The notes: generated by a model from the letters alone, not told the origin. Counted from the stretch's first letter, positions 1 through 9,633 are shown. The stretch is DNA of 47,425 nucleotides from Gammaproteobacteria bacterium (GCA_029860045.1 JAOUBY010000009.1:1-47425); one strand, 5' to 3'. A program made the numbers and translations.

Positions 1-184
1 CCTGAGCGACGGCCTGTACGCAGCGCTGGCCGTCATGTTCACTTGTGCTGTACGCAGTTTCACCTGAGAAACTCTTGCTCTCCCAGCCGGCAAGGTTGCC
101 GTCGGACAGGACCGATAGCCGGGTGGCTGCCAACGGCGTTGTCATGAGCGCAAACAGGAGCGTGAACACAGCGAGGTGTTTCAT
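1..184 (-). CDS. Partial N-terminus of a secreted DUF3047-like protein
   Basis: Reverse-strand translation from ATG at 184 runs off the window edge: MKHLAVFTLLFALMTTPLAATRLSVLSDGNLAGWESKSFSGETAYSTSEHDGQRCVQAVAQ. It has a signal peptide followed by a 'GWESKSFSGETxY' motif typical of DUF3047. It is absent from the ORF track because it is truncated. Confidence 0.65.
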   Translation of the reverse strand, partial: MKHLAVFTLLFALMTTPLAATRLSVLSDGNLAGWESKSFSGETAYSTSEHDGQRCVQAVAQ

Positions 185-213
185 AATAATGTTAATACTT
201 CGGCGTGTGTTTT

Positions 214-1200
214 CTAGCTGGGCTCGATGGCGTTAAGGTGCCGGCCCACGGCAAGCCAGGAGCCGAGCAGGCCAAGCAGGCTGCCGCCGCAAAGCAGGGT
301 GGCCAGTGACAGGAAGGGCAGTGTCCGCAGGGAAAAGTCGCTCTGGTAGAGGCCGGCCAGTGTGGCCACCGGCCCGGTCAGCAGCCAGAAACCGGCGCTG
401 ATCAGCAGCCAGGCGAGCAGTGCGCCGAGCAGTCCGTACCACAGGCCGCTGTACAGGAACGGCCGCCGCACGAACGGGTCGGTCGCACCGATCAGCTTGG
501 TTACCACGATTTCCTGGCGCCGGTTCTGAATCTCCAGCCGGATGGTATTGCCGATCACCAGCAGCACGGCCAGTGCCAGCAGGGCGCTGATCACCAGCAG
601 GCCGCGGCGGGCGATCTCGATCATGGCACTTAGCCGCTGCACCCATTCAAGATCGAGCTGGGCCAGTTCCACCTCCGGCAGTCCCCTGAGCCGTTTCTGT
701 AATTCACTGGCCGCCTCGGGTTCGCTGTGTGCACCCTCCGGCACCACGATCAGTACCGCGGGTAACGGGTTCTCGTCCAGTGCCTCCAGCGCGTCGGCAA
801 ACCCGGAGTGCGAACTGAATTCTTCCAGCGCCTGTTCCGGTGTAATCAATTGCACTGAAGCAACCTCGGGCCACCCGGTAATGCGTTTGGCCATGTCCTG
901 TGCGGTGCGTGCCGGCACCTCGTCCTTCAGGAATACCGACAGGCTGGCCTGGTCATCCCAGGAGCCACTCAGTCGCTGCAGGTTATCCAGCAGCAGGTAA
1001 AGACCGGACGGCAGTGCCAGTGCGATGCCGATCACGGCCGCGGTCATCAGCGAGGCAAGCGGGTTGCGGTACAGGCGGCCGAGGCTGTCGAGGGCTACCT
1101 GGGCATGGCGCTGCAGGTAGACATGCGGCAACTGCAGCCGCTGCAGCCAGCCAGGCCGACGCTGTGCACTGACGCGCTGGTTTCTGCGCCTGCCGATCAT
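214..1200 (-). CDS. ftsX: Cell division protein FtsX
   Basis: 328 aa, FtsX/permease architecture, overlaps ftsE; ftsYEX order. Confidence 0.95.
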   Translation of the reverse strand: MIGRRRNQRVSAQRRPGWLQRLQLPHVYLQRHAQVALDSLGRLYRNPLASLMTAAVIGIALALPSGLYLLLDNLQRLSGSWDDQASLSVFLKDEVPARTAQDMAKRITGWPEVASVQLITPEQALEEFSSHSGFADALEALDENPLPAVLIVVPEGAHSEPEAASELQKRLRGLPEVELAQLDLEWVQRLSAMIEIARRGLLVISALLALAVLLVIGNTIRLEIQNRRQEIVVTKLIGATDPFVRRPFLYSGLWYGLLGALLAWLLISAGFWLLTGPVATLAGLYQSDFSLRTLPFLSLATLLCGGSLLGLLGSWLAVGRHLNAIEPS

Positions 1201-1868
1201 GCGTGGCCGTCCGGGTTATTGGCGAGTCGGCCGTGCTCCAGCGTCAGTACCGGGTAATCGAGCGAGCGGATCAGCTGAATGTCATGCGTGGCAATGAGCA
1301 CACTGACGCCGACATCGTTGAACAGGCTGAACAGCTGCATGATCTCGCGGGACAGGTCGGGGTCGAGGTTGCCGGTCGGTTCGTCGGCCAGCAGCAGCAT
1401 CGGTTTGTTGACCACGGCGCGCGCAATGCCGACGCGTTGTTGCTCACCGCCGGACAGGGTGATCGGGTAGAGCCGTTCCTTGCTTAGCAGGCCCAGCTTG
1501 TCGAGGGCGGCACGCACGCGCCGGCCGATCTCCTGGTGGCGGTAACCTGCGATGACCAGTGGCAGTGCAACGTTGTCGTACACCGTGCGATCAAACAGCA
1601 GGTGGTGGTCCTGGAATATGAAACCGATCTTGCGACGAATGAAGGGAATGCGTCGTTTGCTGAGGCGCGATACGTTTTCACCGTCGAGAAAAATCTGGCC
1701 GCGGGAGCTGAGCTCGATCAGTGCAATCAGTTTCAGCAGCGTGCTCTTGCCGGCGCCCGAATGACCGGTGAGAAAGGCCATGGCGCCTTTCTCCATGTGG
1801 AAGCTGATGTTGTTGAGCGCCTCGAAGCCGCCTGGATAACGCTTGCTGACATTGGTGAAACGGATCAT
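1197..1868 (-). CDS. ftsE: Cell division ATP-binding protein FtsE
   Basis: [14 protein letters not shown] start; Walker [10 protein letters not shown], signature LSGGEQQR, Walker B LLADEPTG. Start trimmed from 1955 to the MIRF methionine. Confidence 0.95.
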   Translation of the reverse strand: MIRFTNVSKRYPGGFEALNNISFHMEKGAMAFLTGHSGAGKSTLLKLIALIELSSRGQIFLDGENVSRLSKRRIPFIRRKIGFIFQDHHLLFDRTVYDNVALPLVIAGYRHQEIGRRVRAALDKLGLLSKERLYPITLSGGEQQRVGIARAVVNKPMLLLADEPTGNLDPDLSREIMQLFSLFNDVGVSVLIATHDIQLIRSLDYPVLTLEHGRLANNPDGHA

Positions 1869-1884
1869 GTGAAAACGGCCAGGC

Positions 1885-2859
1885 CTATTTCTCGAACAGG
1901 GCGTCGACAAATTCGGCAGCGTTGAATTCCCGCAGGTTTTCGATGCCTTCGCCAACGCCGACGAAACGGATCGGGATGCCGGTCTTTTTCGCTATCGCAA
2001 AGATGATGCCGCCGCGTGCGGTGCCGTCCAGCTTGGTGAGTGTGATGCCGGTCAGTCCGACCGCCTCGTTGAATTCCTGCGCCTGGCTGAGTGCATTCTG
2101 CCCGGTGCCCGCGTCCACCACCAGCATCACTTCATGCGGTGCCTGTTCGTCGAGCTTGCCCATCACGCGCTTGATCTTCTTCAATTCTTCCATCAGGTTT
2201 GACTGGGTGTGCAGGCGTCCGGCGGTGTCGGCAATCAGCACATCGATGTCACGCGCTTTTGCCGATTGCAGGGCATCGAAAATAACCGAGGCCGAGTCGG
2301 CACCCTGTTGCTGTGCAATCACCGGTACATCGTTGCGTTCACCCCAGGCCTGCAGCTGCTCCACGGCGGCAGCACGAAAAGTGTCCCCGGCTGCCAGCAT
2401 GACCTTCTTGCCATCCTGCTGGAAACGATGTGCGAGCTTGCCGATGGTGGTGGTCTTGCCGGCACCGTTGATGCCGACCATGAGAATGACAAACGGCTGC
2501 GTCATGTCGGGAATCTGCAGCGGCACACTGCAGGGTGCCAGGACGGCCTGCATGCGGTCATGCAGGGAGGTCATCAGGGCATCGGCATCCCCCAGCTGTT
2601 TGCGGGCAACCTGCTCGGTGAGGCTGTCGATGATTTCACGCGTCGCCTCGATACCGACATCGGCGACCAGCAGCATGGTCTCGATTTCTTCCAGCAGCTC
2701 CGCGTCGATTGCCTTGCTGCCCAGCACCAGGCTGGCCACGCCCTCGGTGAGCCCGTGACGGGTGCGCGACAGGCCGGCCTTCAGTCGCGCGAACAGGCCG
2801 GTCTTTTCAGGTTTCTCGGGTGGGGTCGATGATTTGTTTTTCAGGAAACCTGGCATCAA
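1885..2859 (-). CDS. ftsY: Signal recognition particle receptor FtsY
   Basis: SRP GTPase motifs GINGAGKTTTIGKLA, DTAGR, TKLDGTARGG. Confidence 0.97.
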   Translation of the reverse strand: MMPGFLKNKSSTPPEKPEKTGLFARLKAGLSRTRHGLTEGVASLVLGSKAIDAELLEEIETMLLVADVGIEATREIIDSLTEQVARKQLGDADALMTSLHDRMQAVLAPCSVPLQIPDMTQPFVILMVGINGAGKTTTIGKLAHRFQQDGKKVMLAAGDTFRAAAVEQLQAWGERNDVPVIAQQQGADSASVIFDALQSAKARDIDVLIADTAGRLHTQSNLMEELKKIKRVMGKLDEQAPHEVMLVVDAGTGQNALSQAQEFNEAVGLTGITLTKLDGTARGGIIFAIAKKTGIPIRFVGVGEGIENLREFNAAEFVDALFEK

Positions 2860-2955
2860 AATTGTTGTCAGTTAATGATCGGGCAATGTTCGGCTGAATA
2901 TCCTATCATCCCGTACCTTCCGGGGTAACTATTGCTTTAAATAAGGAGCGAATGA

Positions 2956-4323
2956 ATGCGCAGTGTGCTTGCAATAATCCTCTATTTCACTGTCCCGCTG
3001 GCGCTGGCCGCCGGCGAGGTCCACGAATACAGGCTGGATAATGGCCTGAAACTGATCGTCAAGGAGGATCACCGTGCCCCTGTGGTGGTGTCACAGGTGT
3101 GGTACAGGGTCGGAGCCGCCTACGAGACCGACGGCATCACCGGTATCTCGCACGTGCTGGAGCACATGATGTTCAAGGGCACCGATGCACACGCGCCCGG
3201 CGAGTTCTCCCGTATCATTTCTGAAAACGGTGGCCGTGAGAATGCCTTTACCAGCCAGGACTATACCGCCTATTTTCAGCGCCTGGAGAAGAACCGCCTG
3301 CCGGTGAGTTTCGAGCTGGAGGCCGACCGGATGCGTAACCTGCACCTGCTTGACGAGGAATTCCAGAAGGAAATCAAGGTGGTAATGGAAGAGCGGCGGC
3401 TGCGTACCGATGACAAGCCGACCTCGCTCACCTACGAGCAGTTCGCCGCCACGGCGCACACGACCAGTTCCTATCGCACCCCGACCATTGGCTGGATGGA
3501 CGACCTGGAGAACCTGGAGTTGGCCGACCTGCAGGACTGGTACCGGCGCTGGTATGCCCCGAATAACGCCATCCTCGTTGTGGTTGGGGATGTAGAGCCG
3601 GAGGCGGTACATGCGCTGGCGAAAGAGCATTTCGGTCCGCTTAAGCCGGAAAAGATCGTGCAACCCAAGCCGCGCATCGAGCCGACGCAGCGTGGCCGGC
3701 GCGACGTGACGGTCGCAGTGCCGGCCGAGGTGCCCTATACCATCATGGGTTACAAGGTGCCGGTGCTGAAAACGGCGGAGCTTGACTGGGAGCCCTATGC
3801 GCTCGAGGTGCTTGCCGGGATTCTCGACGGTGGCGACAGTGCGCGCCTGTCGATCGAGCTGGTACGCGGCAGCCGGATCGCCACCAGTGCCGGGGCCGGC
3901 TATGATCCCTACAGCCTGCAGGCGGACCTGTTCCTGCTCAGTGGCACCCCCTCTGACAAGCATACGACAGCGCAACTGCAGCAGGCCCTGCTGGACCAGG
4001 TGAAACGTCTGCAGGATAGCCCGGTTGACAAGGATGAGCTGGAACGCATCAAGACCCGGGTGGTTGCCAGCGCGGTCTATGAACAGGATTCAATCTTCTA
4101 CCAGGCAATGAAGATCGGCCAGCTGGAGACGGTGGGGCTGGACTGGCGCATTGCCGACGCATACGTCGATCGCATCAAGGCCGTCACTGCGGAACAGGTA
4201 CAGGCTGTGGCGAAGAAGTACCTGGTCGAGCGGACCCTGACCGTGGCCGAACTGGTGCCGTTGCCGATGGAGTCCGGTCGCAAGGCGCGTGCCGCAGTAC
4301 CGGGAGGTGCCCGTGTCCATTAA
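2956..4323 (+). CDS. M16 family zinc metallopeptidase (catalytic subunit type)
   Basis: Signal peptide; intact HxxEH motif (SHVLEHMMFKG). Confidence 0.93.
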   Translation: MRSVLAIILYFTVPLALAAGEVHEYRLDNGLKLIVKEDHRAPVVVSQVWYRVGAAYETDGITGISHVLEHMMFKGTDAHAPGEFSRIISENGGRENAFTSQDYTAYFQRLEKNRLPVSFELEADRMRNLHLLDEEFQKEIKVVMEERRLRTDDKPTSLTYEQFAATAHTTSSYRTPTIGWMDDLENLELADLQDWYRRWYAPNNAILVVVGDVEPEAVHALAKEHFGPLKPEKIVQPKPRIEPTQRGRRDVTVAVPAEVPYTIMGYKVPVLKTAELDWEPYALEVLAGILDGGDSARLSIELVRGSRIATSAGAGYDPYSLQADLFLLSGTPSDKHTTAQLQQALLDQVKRLQDSPVDKDELERIKTRVVASAVYEQDSIFYQAMKIGQLETVGLDWRIADAYVDRIKAVTAEQVQAVAKKYLVERTLTVAELVPLPMESGRKARAAVPGGARVH

Positions 4324-4330
4324 TCATTCG

Positions 4331-5656
4331 ATGAGCCAACGCATGAAACACTATCCGCTGATAACCCCTTTATTGTTGATGGTGCTGCTCGCCTGGGCGC
4401 TGCCGGGACAGGCCATGCCGCCGATTCAGCACTGGCTGACAGACAATGGCGCGCGTGTGTATTACGTGCCGGCGCCGGAATTACCGATGGTGGATATCAA
4501 TGTCACCTTTGCTGCCGGTAGTGCGCGTGACAATGGTCATGCCGGCCTGGCGCACATGACCAGCACCCTGCTCGATAGCGGCGCGGCCGGGCTGAGTGCC
4601 GATGCGCTGGCGACCCGTATCGAGGAGCTGGGTGCAGAGCTGTCGACTGGCTCCGCACGCGACATGGCCTGGGTTACCCTGCGCAGTCTGAGCGGTTCGG
4701 ATTACCTGCAGCCGGCACTGGCAATCATGGGTAATGTGCTGGGCAAGCCGGATTTCAACAAGGCGGATTTCGAGCGTGAACGGGATCGCACCCTTGTTGC
4801 CATTCGAAGCAGCGAACAATCCCCCTCGGCGGTGGCCCAGCATGCCTGGTTCCTTTCCCTGTATGGCTCGCATCCCTATGCCGAGCGGCCTTCCGGTACC
4901 GAGGACAGTCTCAAGGCCATCAAGCTGGAACAGGTCAGGGCGTTTCATCAGCGCTACTATGCCGCCCGTAATGCCGTGATCGCCATTGTCGGCGATCTCG
5001 ATCGCAAGGCGGCCGAGCAGTTGGCAGGTAAGCTGGCGGCACAGCTGCCGGAGGGCAGGCAGGCGGAGGCCCTGCCGGCACCGGTGTCGCTGAAAGAGGC
5101 ACAGGAGAAGCGCATCTTTCACCCGTCCGCGCAAACACACGTGCGCATGGGGGCGCCGGGCATGCGTCGCGGTGACCCCGACTACTTTACCCTCTATGTC
5201 GGTAACCACGTGCTGGGGGGTGGCGGACTGGTATCGCGCCTGAACGAGGAAATCCGCGAACAGCGCGGGTTGTCCTACAGCGTGAGCAGTTATTTCAGCC
5301 CGATGGCGCAGAACGGTCCGTACCTGCTGTCGTTGCAGACGCGCAATGACCAGGTCGACGAGGCGCTTGCCGTCATGCGCGATACCCTGAAGACCTATGT
5401 CGCCGAGGGTCCGACCGATGCGGAGCTGGTGGCTGCCAAGAAGAATATCACCGGCGGTTTTGCGCTGCGCATCGACAGTAATTCCAAGATTCTCGATTAC
5501 CTGGTGGTGATCGGGTTCTATGACCTGCCACTGGACTACCTGGATACATTCAACGGCCGGGTTATGGCGGTTACCCGTGAGCAGGTTGTCGATGCCTTCC
5601 AGCGACGCGTATTGCCAGACACCCTGTCGACGGTGATCGTCGGCGGTGAAAGCTGA
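4331..5656 (+). CDS. M16 family peptidase-like protein lacking HxxEH (partner subunit type)
   Basis: M16 fold similarity; the zinc motif position reads 'GLAHMTSTLLDSGAAG'. REQRGLSYSVSSYF motif present. Start chosen at MSQRMKHYPL. Confidence 0.9.
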   Translation: MSQRMKHYPLITPLLLMVLLAWALPGQAMPPIQHWLTDNGARVYYVPAPELPMVDINVTFAAGSARDNGHAGLAHMTSTLLDSGAAGLSADALATRIEELGAELSTGSARDMAWVTLRSLSGSDYLQPALAIMGNVLGKPDFNKADFERERDRTLVAIRSSEQSPSAVAQHAWFLSLYGSHPYAERPSGTEDSLKAIKLEQVRAFHQRYYAARNAVIAIVGDLDRKAAEQLAGKLAAQLPEGRQAEALPAPVSLKEAQEKRIFHPSAQTHVRMGAPGMRRGDPDYFTLYVGNHVLGGGGLVSRLNEEIREQRGLSYSVSSYFSPMAQNGPYLLSLQTRNDQVDEALAVMRDTLKTYVAEGPTDAELVAAKKNITGGFALRIDSNSKILDYLVVIGFYDLPLDYLDTFNGRVMAVTREQVVDAFQRRVLPDTLSTVIVGGES

Positions 5657-5694
5657 CGCTGCTTGCGAATTTTCTTTTCCTGATCCTCTTTCGT

Positions 5695-5728
5695 ACACGC
5701 CCTGTCAGTGACCACTGACGGGGCGTGT
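5695..5728. other. Long perfect-type hairpin (15-bp stem including one T:G, GACC loop)
   Basis: ACACGCCCTGTCAGT-GACC-ACTGACGGGGCGTGT directly downstream of the M16 pair; no T-tract follows. Confidence 0.6.
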
Positions 5729-5885
5729 TGCGTTATCCCGGCTGTCCCGGGACTTCGACTGCGTATTCTGTAGCACAGGACACCCGGCAACGGGCCTGGG
5801 CAGGGATGCCTGTTCTGTTTACGTGCCGAGGGAAGGCACGTCGGCGCATGGTCGCGCCAGAACCTGACAAATCATGGAGGATACG

Positions 5886-6533
5886 ATGTCATTTAAAAAA
5901 AATTGTCGCCTGCGTTTTGCACAGTCGGTACTGGCGGCGGCTGCCATTGCACCGCTGACACCCGTTGCCGCACAGACCATTATTTCCGAGGTGTTTTACG
6001 ATGCGGTTGGCCAGGACAATGGCCAGGTGTTTGTCGAACTGTACGGCACGCCGGGCACGCTGCTGGACGGTTTATTCCTGGATGGTATCAACGGTACCGA
6101 TGGCAGTGCTTATCTTACAGTTGCCCTGACCGGCACGATCGGGAATGACGGTGTGTTCGTGATCGGAGATGACAGTGGCGACGGTAGCACCCTGGTCAGT
6201 GGTTTCGATCTGGTGGCGAACGTGGATTTCCAGAATGGACCGGACTCCGTAGTGTTGCGCGACAGTGGCGGTATCCTGGATGCGCTGGGATACGGTGATT
6301 TCACCAGTGCTGTCTTTGCCGGCGAGGGCAGTGCGGCGCCCGATGTTGACAATGGCTGGAGCCTGGCACGCGCCAGTTTGCTGGACACCGACAACAATGT
6401 CGTGGATTTTCTCGGACTGAGTGTGCCGACGCCGGGCATTGTGCCGGCCAGTGCCGTGCCGGTTCCGCCGGCACTGGTGCTGTTCCTGTCCGGTATCGCC
6501 GGGCTGGTCGGCGTGGCGCGACGCAAGTGTTGA
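5886..6533 (+). CDS. Exported lamin-tail-domain-like protein with VPxPA/PEP-CTERM-type sorting signal
   Basis: Signal peptide (LAAAAIAPLTPVAAQ); LTD-like 'IISEVFYDAVGQDNGQVFVELYG...NGPDSVVLRDSGGILDALGYG'; C-terminus VPVPPALVLFLSGIAGLVGVARRKC. GGAGG RBS before ATG 5886. Confidence 0.75.
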   Translation: MSFKKNCRLRFAQSVLAAAAIAPLTPVAAQTIISEVFYDAVGQDNGQVFVELYGTPGTLLDGLFLDGINGTDGSAYLTVALTGTIGNDGVFVIGDDSGDGSTLVSGFDLVANVDFQNGPDSVVLRDSGGILDALGYGDFTSAVFAGEGSAAPDVDNGWSLARASLLDTDNNVVDFLGLSVPTPGIVPASAVPVPPALVLFLSGIAGLVGVARRKC

Positions 6534-6567
6534 TCCGGCGGTTGTTTCTGCTGCTGTAACTATTGGC

Positions 6568-6636
6568 GTAGGAGCGCCTTGCAGGCGCGAACAAATCTAT
6601 CTCTATAATTGAATCGCGCCTGCAAGGCGCTCCTAC
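6568..6636. repeat. REP-like inverted pair: GTAGGAGCGCCTTGCAGGCGCGA (6568-6590) and its reverse complement (6614-6636)
   Basis: Exact 23-nt inverted repeat; each unit is itself a hairpin (GCGCC-TTGCA-GGCGC). Further copies at 24829-24851 and 24869-24891. Confidence 0.9.
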
Positions 6637-6712
6637 CGGTGTAGATGGTTGTTGCCGGGCAGGGTTACCAGGGGTTTGACGGGCTGCCGCCAGGCGCGGA
6701 TCATTCCGGTGC

Positions 6713-7276
6713 ATGAAACCTCAAGCACCCAACCAGCTGCGTATCATCGGCGGCGCCTGGCGTGGCCGCAAGCTGGCGTTTGCGCCGGTGCCGGGCTTGC
6801 GCCCGACCCCGAACCGGGTGCGCGAGACACTGTTTAACTGGTTGGCGGCGGTGATTCCCGACGCGCACTGCCTGGACCTGTTTGCCGGCAGCGGTGCGCT
6901 GGGGCTGGAGGCGGCCTCGCGCGGTGCGGCACGCTGTGTGCTGGTCGAACAACAGCACGCAGTCGTGCAGACCCTGCGCGAGCAGGTCACCCGGCTGCAG
7001 GCTGAACACGTGGAAGTAGTCGAGGCCGAGGTGGCTGGCTGGTTGTTACAGGATGCACAGCCATTCGATGTCGTGTTTCTCGATCCGCCGTTTCGGCAGG
7101 GCCTGCTGCAGGCCTGCATCGAACGGCTGGAGCAAAACGGCTGGCTGGCGGATGCTGCCTGGGTCTACCTTGAGGCGGAAAGGGGAATGGAACTCGCACT
7201 GCCGGAGAACTGGACGTGGTACCGGGAGAAACAGGCTGGCCAGGTGAGTTACCGACTGGCACGACGGGAGAGATGA
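6713..7276 (+). CDS. rsmD: 16S rRNA (guanine966-N2)-methyltransferase RsmD
   Basis: RIIGGAWRGRKL, DLFAGSGALGLEAASRGA, FLDPPF motifs. Confidence 0.95.
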   Translation: MKPQAPNQLRIIGGAWRGRKLAFAPVPGLRPTPNRVRETLFNWLAAVIPDAHCLDLFAGSGALGLEAASRGAARCVLVEQQHAVVQTLREQVTRLQAEHVEVVEAEVAGWLLQDAQPFDVVFLDPPFRQGLLQACIERLEQNGWLADAAWVYLEAERGMELALPENWTWYREKQAGQVSYRLARRER

Positions 7277-7277
7277 A

Positions 7278-7340
7278 TCGCGGATGAGATCCGCTCCTAC
7301 AGGTGGGTCTGATTGTCGTAGGAGCGCATCTCATGCGCGA
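7278..7340. repeat. REP-like inverted pair, core variant: TCGCGGATGAGATCCGCTCCTAC (7278-7300) and GTAGGAGCGCATCTCATGCGCGA (7318-7340)
   Basis: Same GTAGGAGCG/CGCGA flanks as 6568-6636 with a different self-complementary core. Confidence 0.88.
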
Positions 7341-7352
7341 TGGGTGTGGCCG

Positions 7353-8657
7353 TCAGGTGCCCAGGGTATGCACCCGTCGACCGTCGAGCAGGGTATGCGT
7401 AACCCGGCCCTGCATTTCCCAGCCAGAGAACGGGGTGTTGTGGCCCCGGCTGCACAGGGTCTTCGCATCCAGTAGCCAGGTCTGTTCGGGATCAAACACG
7501 CAGATGTCCGCGGCGCTGCCAATGCTCAGCGTGCCGCAGGGCAGGCCGAGTATTTTTGCCGGTTCCACGGTCAGTCGGCGAATCAGCTCCGGCAGTTCCA
7601 GGATCTTTTCATCAACCAGCCGCAGGCTGAGCGGAAGCAGGGTGTCCAGGCCCGAGATGCCGGGTTCGGTTGACGGGAAGGGTCCCATCTTGGCATCCGG
7701 TTCGTGTGGCTGGTGGTCAGAACAGATCGCCTGGATCGTGCCATTTTGTAATGCAGCACGCAGTTGCTGGCGGTCTTCCACCCTGCGCAGTGGTGGTATC
7801 ACGTGGCACTGGCTGTCGAAGTCGCTGACATCGTTCTCAGTCAGGTACAGGTACGGAATGGCTACATCGGCGGTGACCGGCACGCCATCAAAGCGTGCGC
7901 GTGCAATCATGCGTGCAGCACGCCCGGTGGTCAGGCGGCAGAAATGTGCACGCACCCCGATCTGCTCAATCAGTGCCAGCAGGTGCGCCACCGCCGCGGT
8001 CTCGGCCGCCGCCGGGATGCCGGGCAGACCGTTGCGTGTTGCCACGCGGCCTTCATGTGCACACCCTTCGTTGGCCAGCCAGTGGTCGTTGGCATGCAGA
8101 AAAACCGTGAGGTCGAAGGTGGCCGCGTATTCCAGTGCACGGCGCAGCACCAGCGCGTTTGTCATTGGACGCTGCACGTTGCTGACGCCGACACAACCTG
8201 CCTTGCGCAGTGCGGCCATTTCGCTCAGGTGTTCGCCGTTAAGGCCGCGCGTCAGTGCGCCCAGCGTTACTATGTGTGCCTTGCCGGCATCAGCGGCACG
8301 CAGGCGGATCAGTTCGGCCACGGCGGGTGTGTCGATCACCGGGTCGGTATCCGGCGGGCAGCACAGCGTGGTGATGCCCCCGCTGGCGGCAGCGCGCGTT
8401 TCCGATGCAATGGTTGCCTTGTGTTCTGCGCCCGGTTCGCGTGCACGCGCGGCCAGGTCGACCAGTCCCGGGCAGACCACGTTGCCGATGGCATTGATCT
8501 CCACCTCTGCACTGAAACCATCCGGCGCATTGCCAAGCGCAATGATCTTGCCCTTCTCGATGTAAACGTCGGTGACTGCATCCAGTTCATTGGCCGGGTC
8601 GATGACGCGTCCGCCATGAATGTGGATGTTGAGCTGTTTGCGCGTTGCGGCCGCCAT
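7353..8657 (-). CDS. Dihydroorotase-like protein lacking the HxH zinc motif (PyrC'/PyrX type)
   Basis: DHOase-like sequence, but the PGxxDxHxHxR region reads PGLVDLAARAREPG; immediately downstream of pyrB with overlapping ends. GTG start at 8666 is possible. Confidence 0.9.
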   Translation of the reverse strand: MAAATRKQLNIHIHGGRVIDPANELDAVTDVYIEKGKIIALGNAPDGFSAEVEINAIGNVVCPGLVDLAARAREPGAEHKATIASETRAAASGGITTLCCPPDTDPVIDTPAVAELIRLRAADAGKAHIVTLGALTRGLNGEHLSEMAALRKAGCVGVSNVQRPMTNALVLRRALEYAATFDLTVFLHANDHWLANEGCAHEGRVATRNGLPGIPAAAETAAVAHLLALIEQIGVRAHFCRLTTGRAARMIARARFDGVPVTADVAIPYLYLTENDVSDFDSQCHVIPPLRRVEDRQQLRAALQNGTIQAICSDHQPHEPDAKMGPFPSTEPGISGLDTLLPLSLRLVDEKILELPELIRRLTVEPAKILGLPCGTLSIGSAADICVFDPEQTWLLDAKTLCSRGHNTPFSGWEMQGRVTHTLLDGRRVHTLGT

Positions 8658-8658
8658 G

Positions 8659-9633
8659 TTATTCACCCCCGTCCTGCTGGCTGCGCATGGCCATGGACAT
8701 GATGGCCATGCGCACCGCGATGCCGTGCGATACCTGCTGCAGGATCACTGAGCGCGGCCCGTCGGCTACCTCGGAATCCATCTCGACGCCACGGTTGATC
8801 GGGCCAGGGTGCATTACGATTGCATCCGGGTTGGCGCTGGCGAGTTTTTTCTCGGTCAGCCCGAACAGTTCGTAGTATTCGTGTTCGCTTGGCAGCAACG
8901 CGCCCTTCATGCGTTCATGCTGCAGGCGCAGCATGATGATAACGTCAGCATCCTGGATGCCGGTGCGCAGGTCATGAAAAATGCGTGTTCCCAGTGATTC
9001 CGCATAGGCAGGGATCAGGGTTTTTGGCGCCACGATGCGTACTTCACCGGTATTCAGCACGTTGAGTGCGTGGATCTGCGAGCGCGCCACGCGTGAGTGC
9101 ATTACATCACCCACGATGGCGACACGCAGTCGTCCGAAATCGGGACCCTTGGTGCGCCGGATGGTGAACATGTCCAGCATGGCCTGGGTCGGGTGAGAAT
9201 GCCTGCCGTCGCCGGCGTTGATGACGCTGGTATGCGGCGCAACATTGCTGGCAATGAAATGCGCAGCGCCGCTGTCGGCATGGCGCACGATGAACATGTC
9301 GACGTGCATGGCCTCGATGTTTCGCAGTGTGTCCAGCAGGGTTTCCCCCTTGGCGGCGCTGGACTGGGTGATATTGATGTTCAGTACGTCGGCAGACAGG
9401 CGCTTGGCAGCCAGCTCAAAGGTGGTGCGGGTGCGGGTGCTGGCCTCGAAGAACAGGTTGACGATAGTCTTGCCGCGTAGCAAGGGGACTTTCTTGACGG
9501 TTTGTTCGGTAACGCCTGCAAACGACTCGGCTGTATCCAGGATCTCGGTCAACAGCTGTTGATTCAGACCGCTGATGGTAAGGAAGTGGCGCAGCCGTCC
9601 CTGGTCGTCGATTTGCGGGTCGTTTGCTTTCAT
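8659..9633 (-). CDS. pyrB: Aspartate carbamoyltransferase catalytic subunit
   Basis: [29 protein letters not shown] motifs. Confidence 0.97.
   Translation of the reverse strand: MKANDPQIDDQGRLRHFLTISGLNQQLLTEILDTAESFAGVTEQTVKKVPLLRGKTIVNLFFEASTRTRTTFELAAKRLSADVLNINITQSSAAKGETLLDTLRNIEAMHVDMFIVRHADSGAAHFIASNVAPHTSVINAGDGRHSHPTQAMLDMFTIRRTKGPDFGRLRVAIVGDVMHSRVARSQIHALNVLNTGEVRIVAPKTLIPAYAESLGTRIFHDLRTGIQDADVIIMLRLQHERMKGALLPSEHEYYELFGLTEKKLASANPDAIVMHPGPINRGVEMDSEVADGPRSVILQQVSHGIAVRMAIMSMAMRSQQDGGE

Noticed and set aside
45-236. 63-aa plus-strand ORF at the left edge
   Set aside because: Overlaps the convincing minus-strand secreted protein start; no coding signature.
4481-5698. 405-aa minus-strand ORF antisense to the second M16 gene
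   Set aside because: Shadow ORF of a high-GC coding gene; no recognisable domain, composition typical of antisense translation.
6568-6636. CRISPR interpretation of the 23-nt repeats
   Set aside because: Units are inverted pairs with short AT-rich gaps, not direct repeats with regular unique spacers; no cas genes.
7303-8565. 420-aa plus-strand ORF over the dihydroorotase-like gene
   Set aside because: Ser/Arg-rich antisense frame; it also reads through a REP-like repeat.
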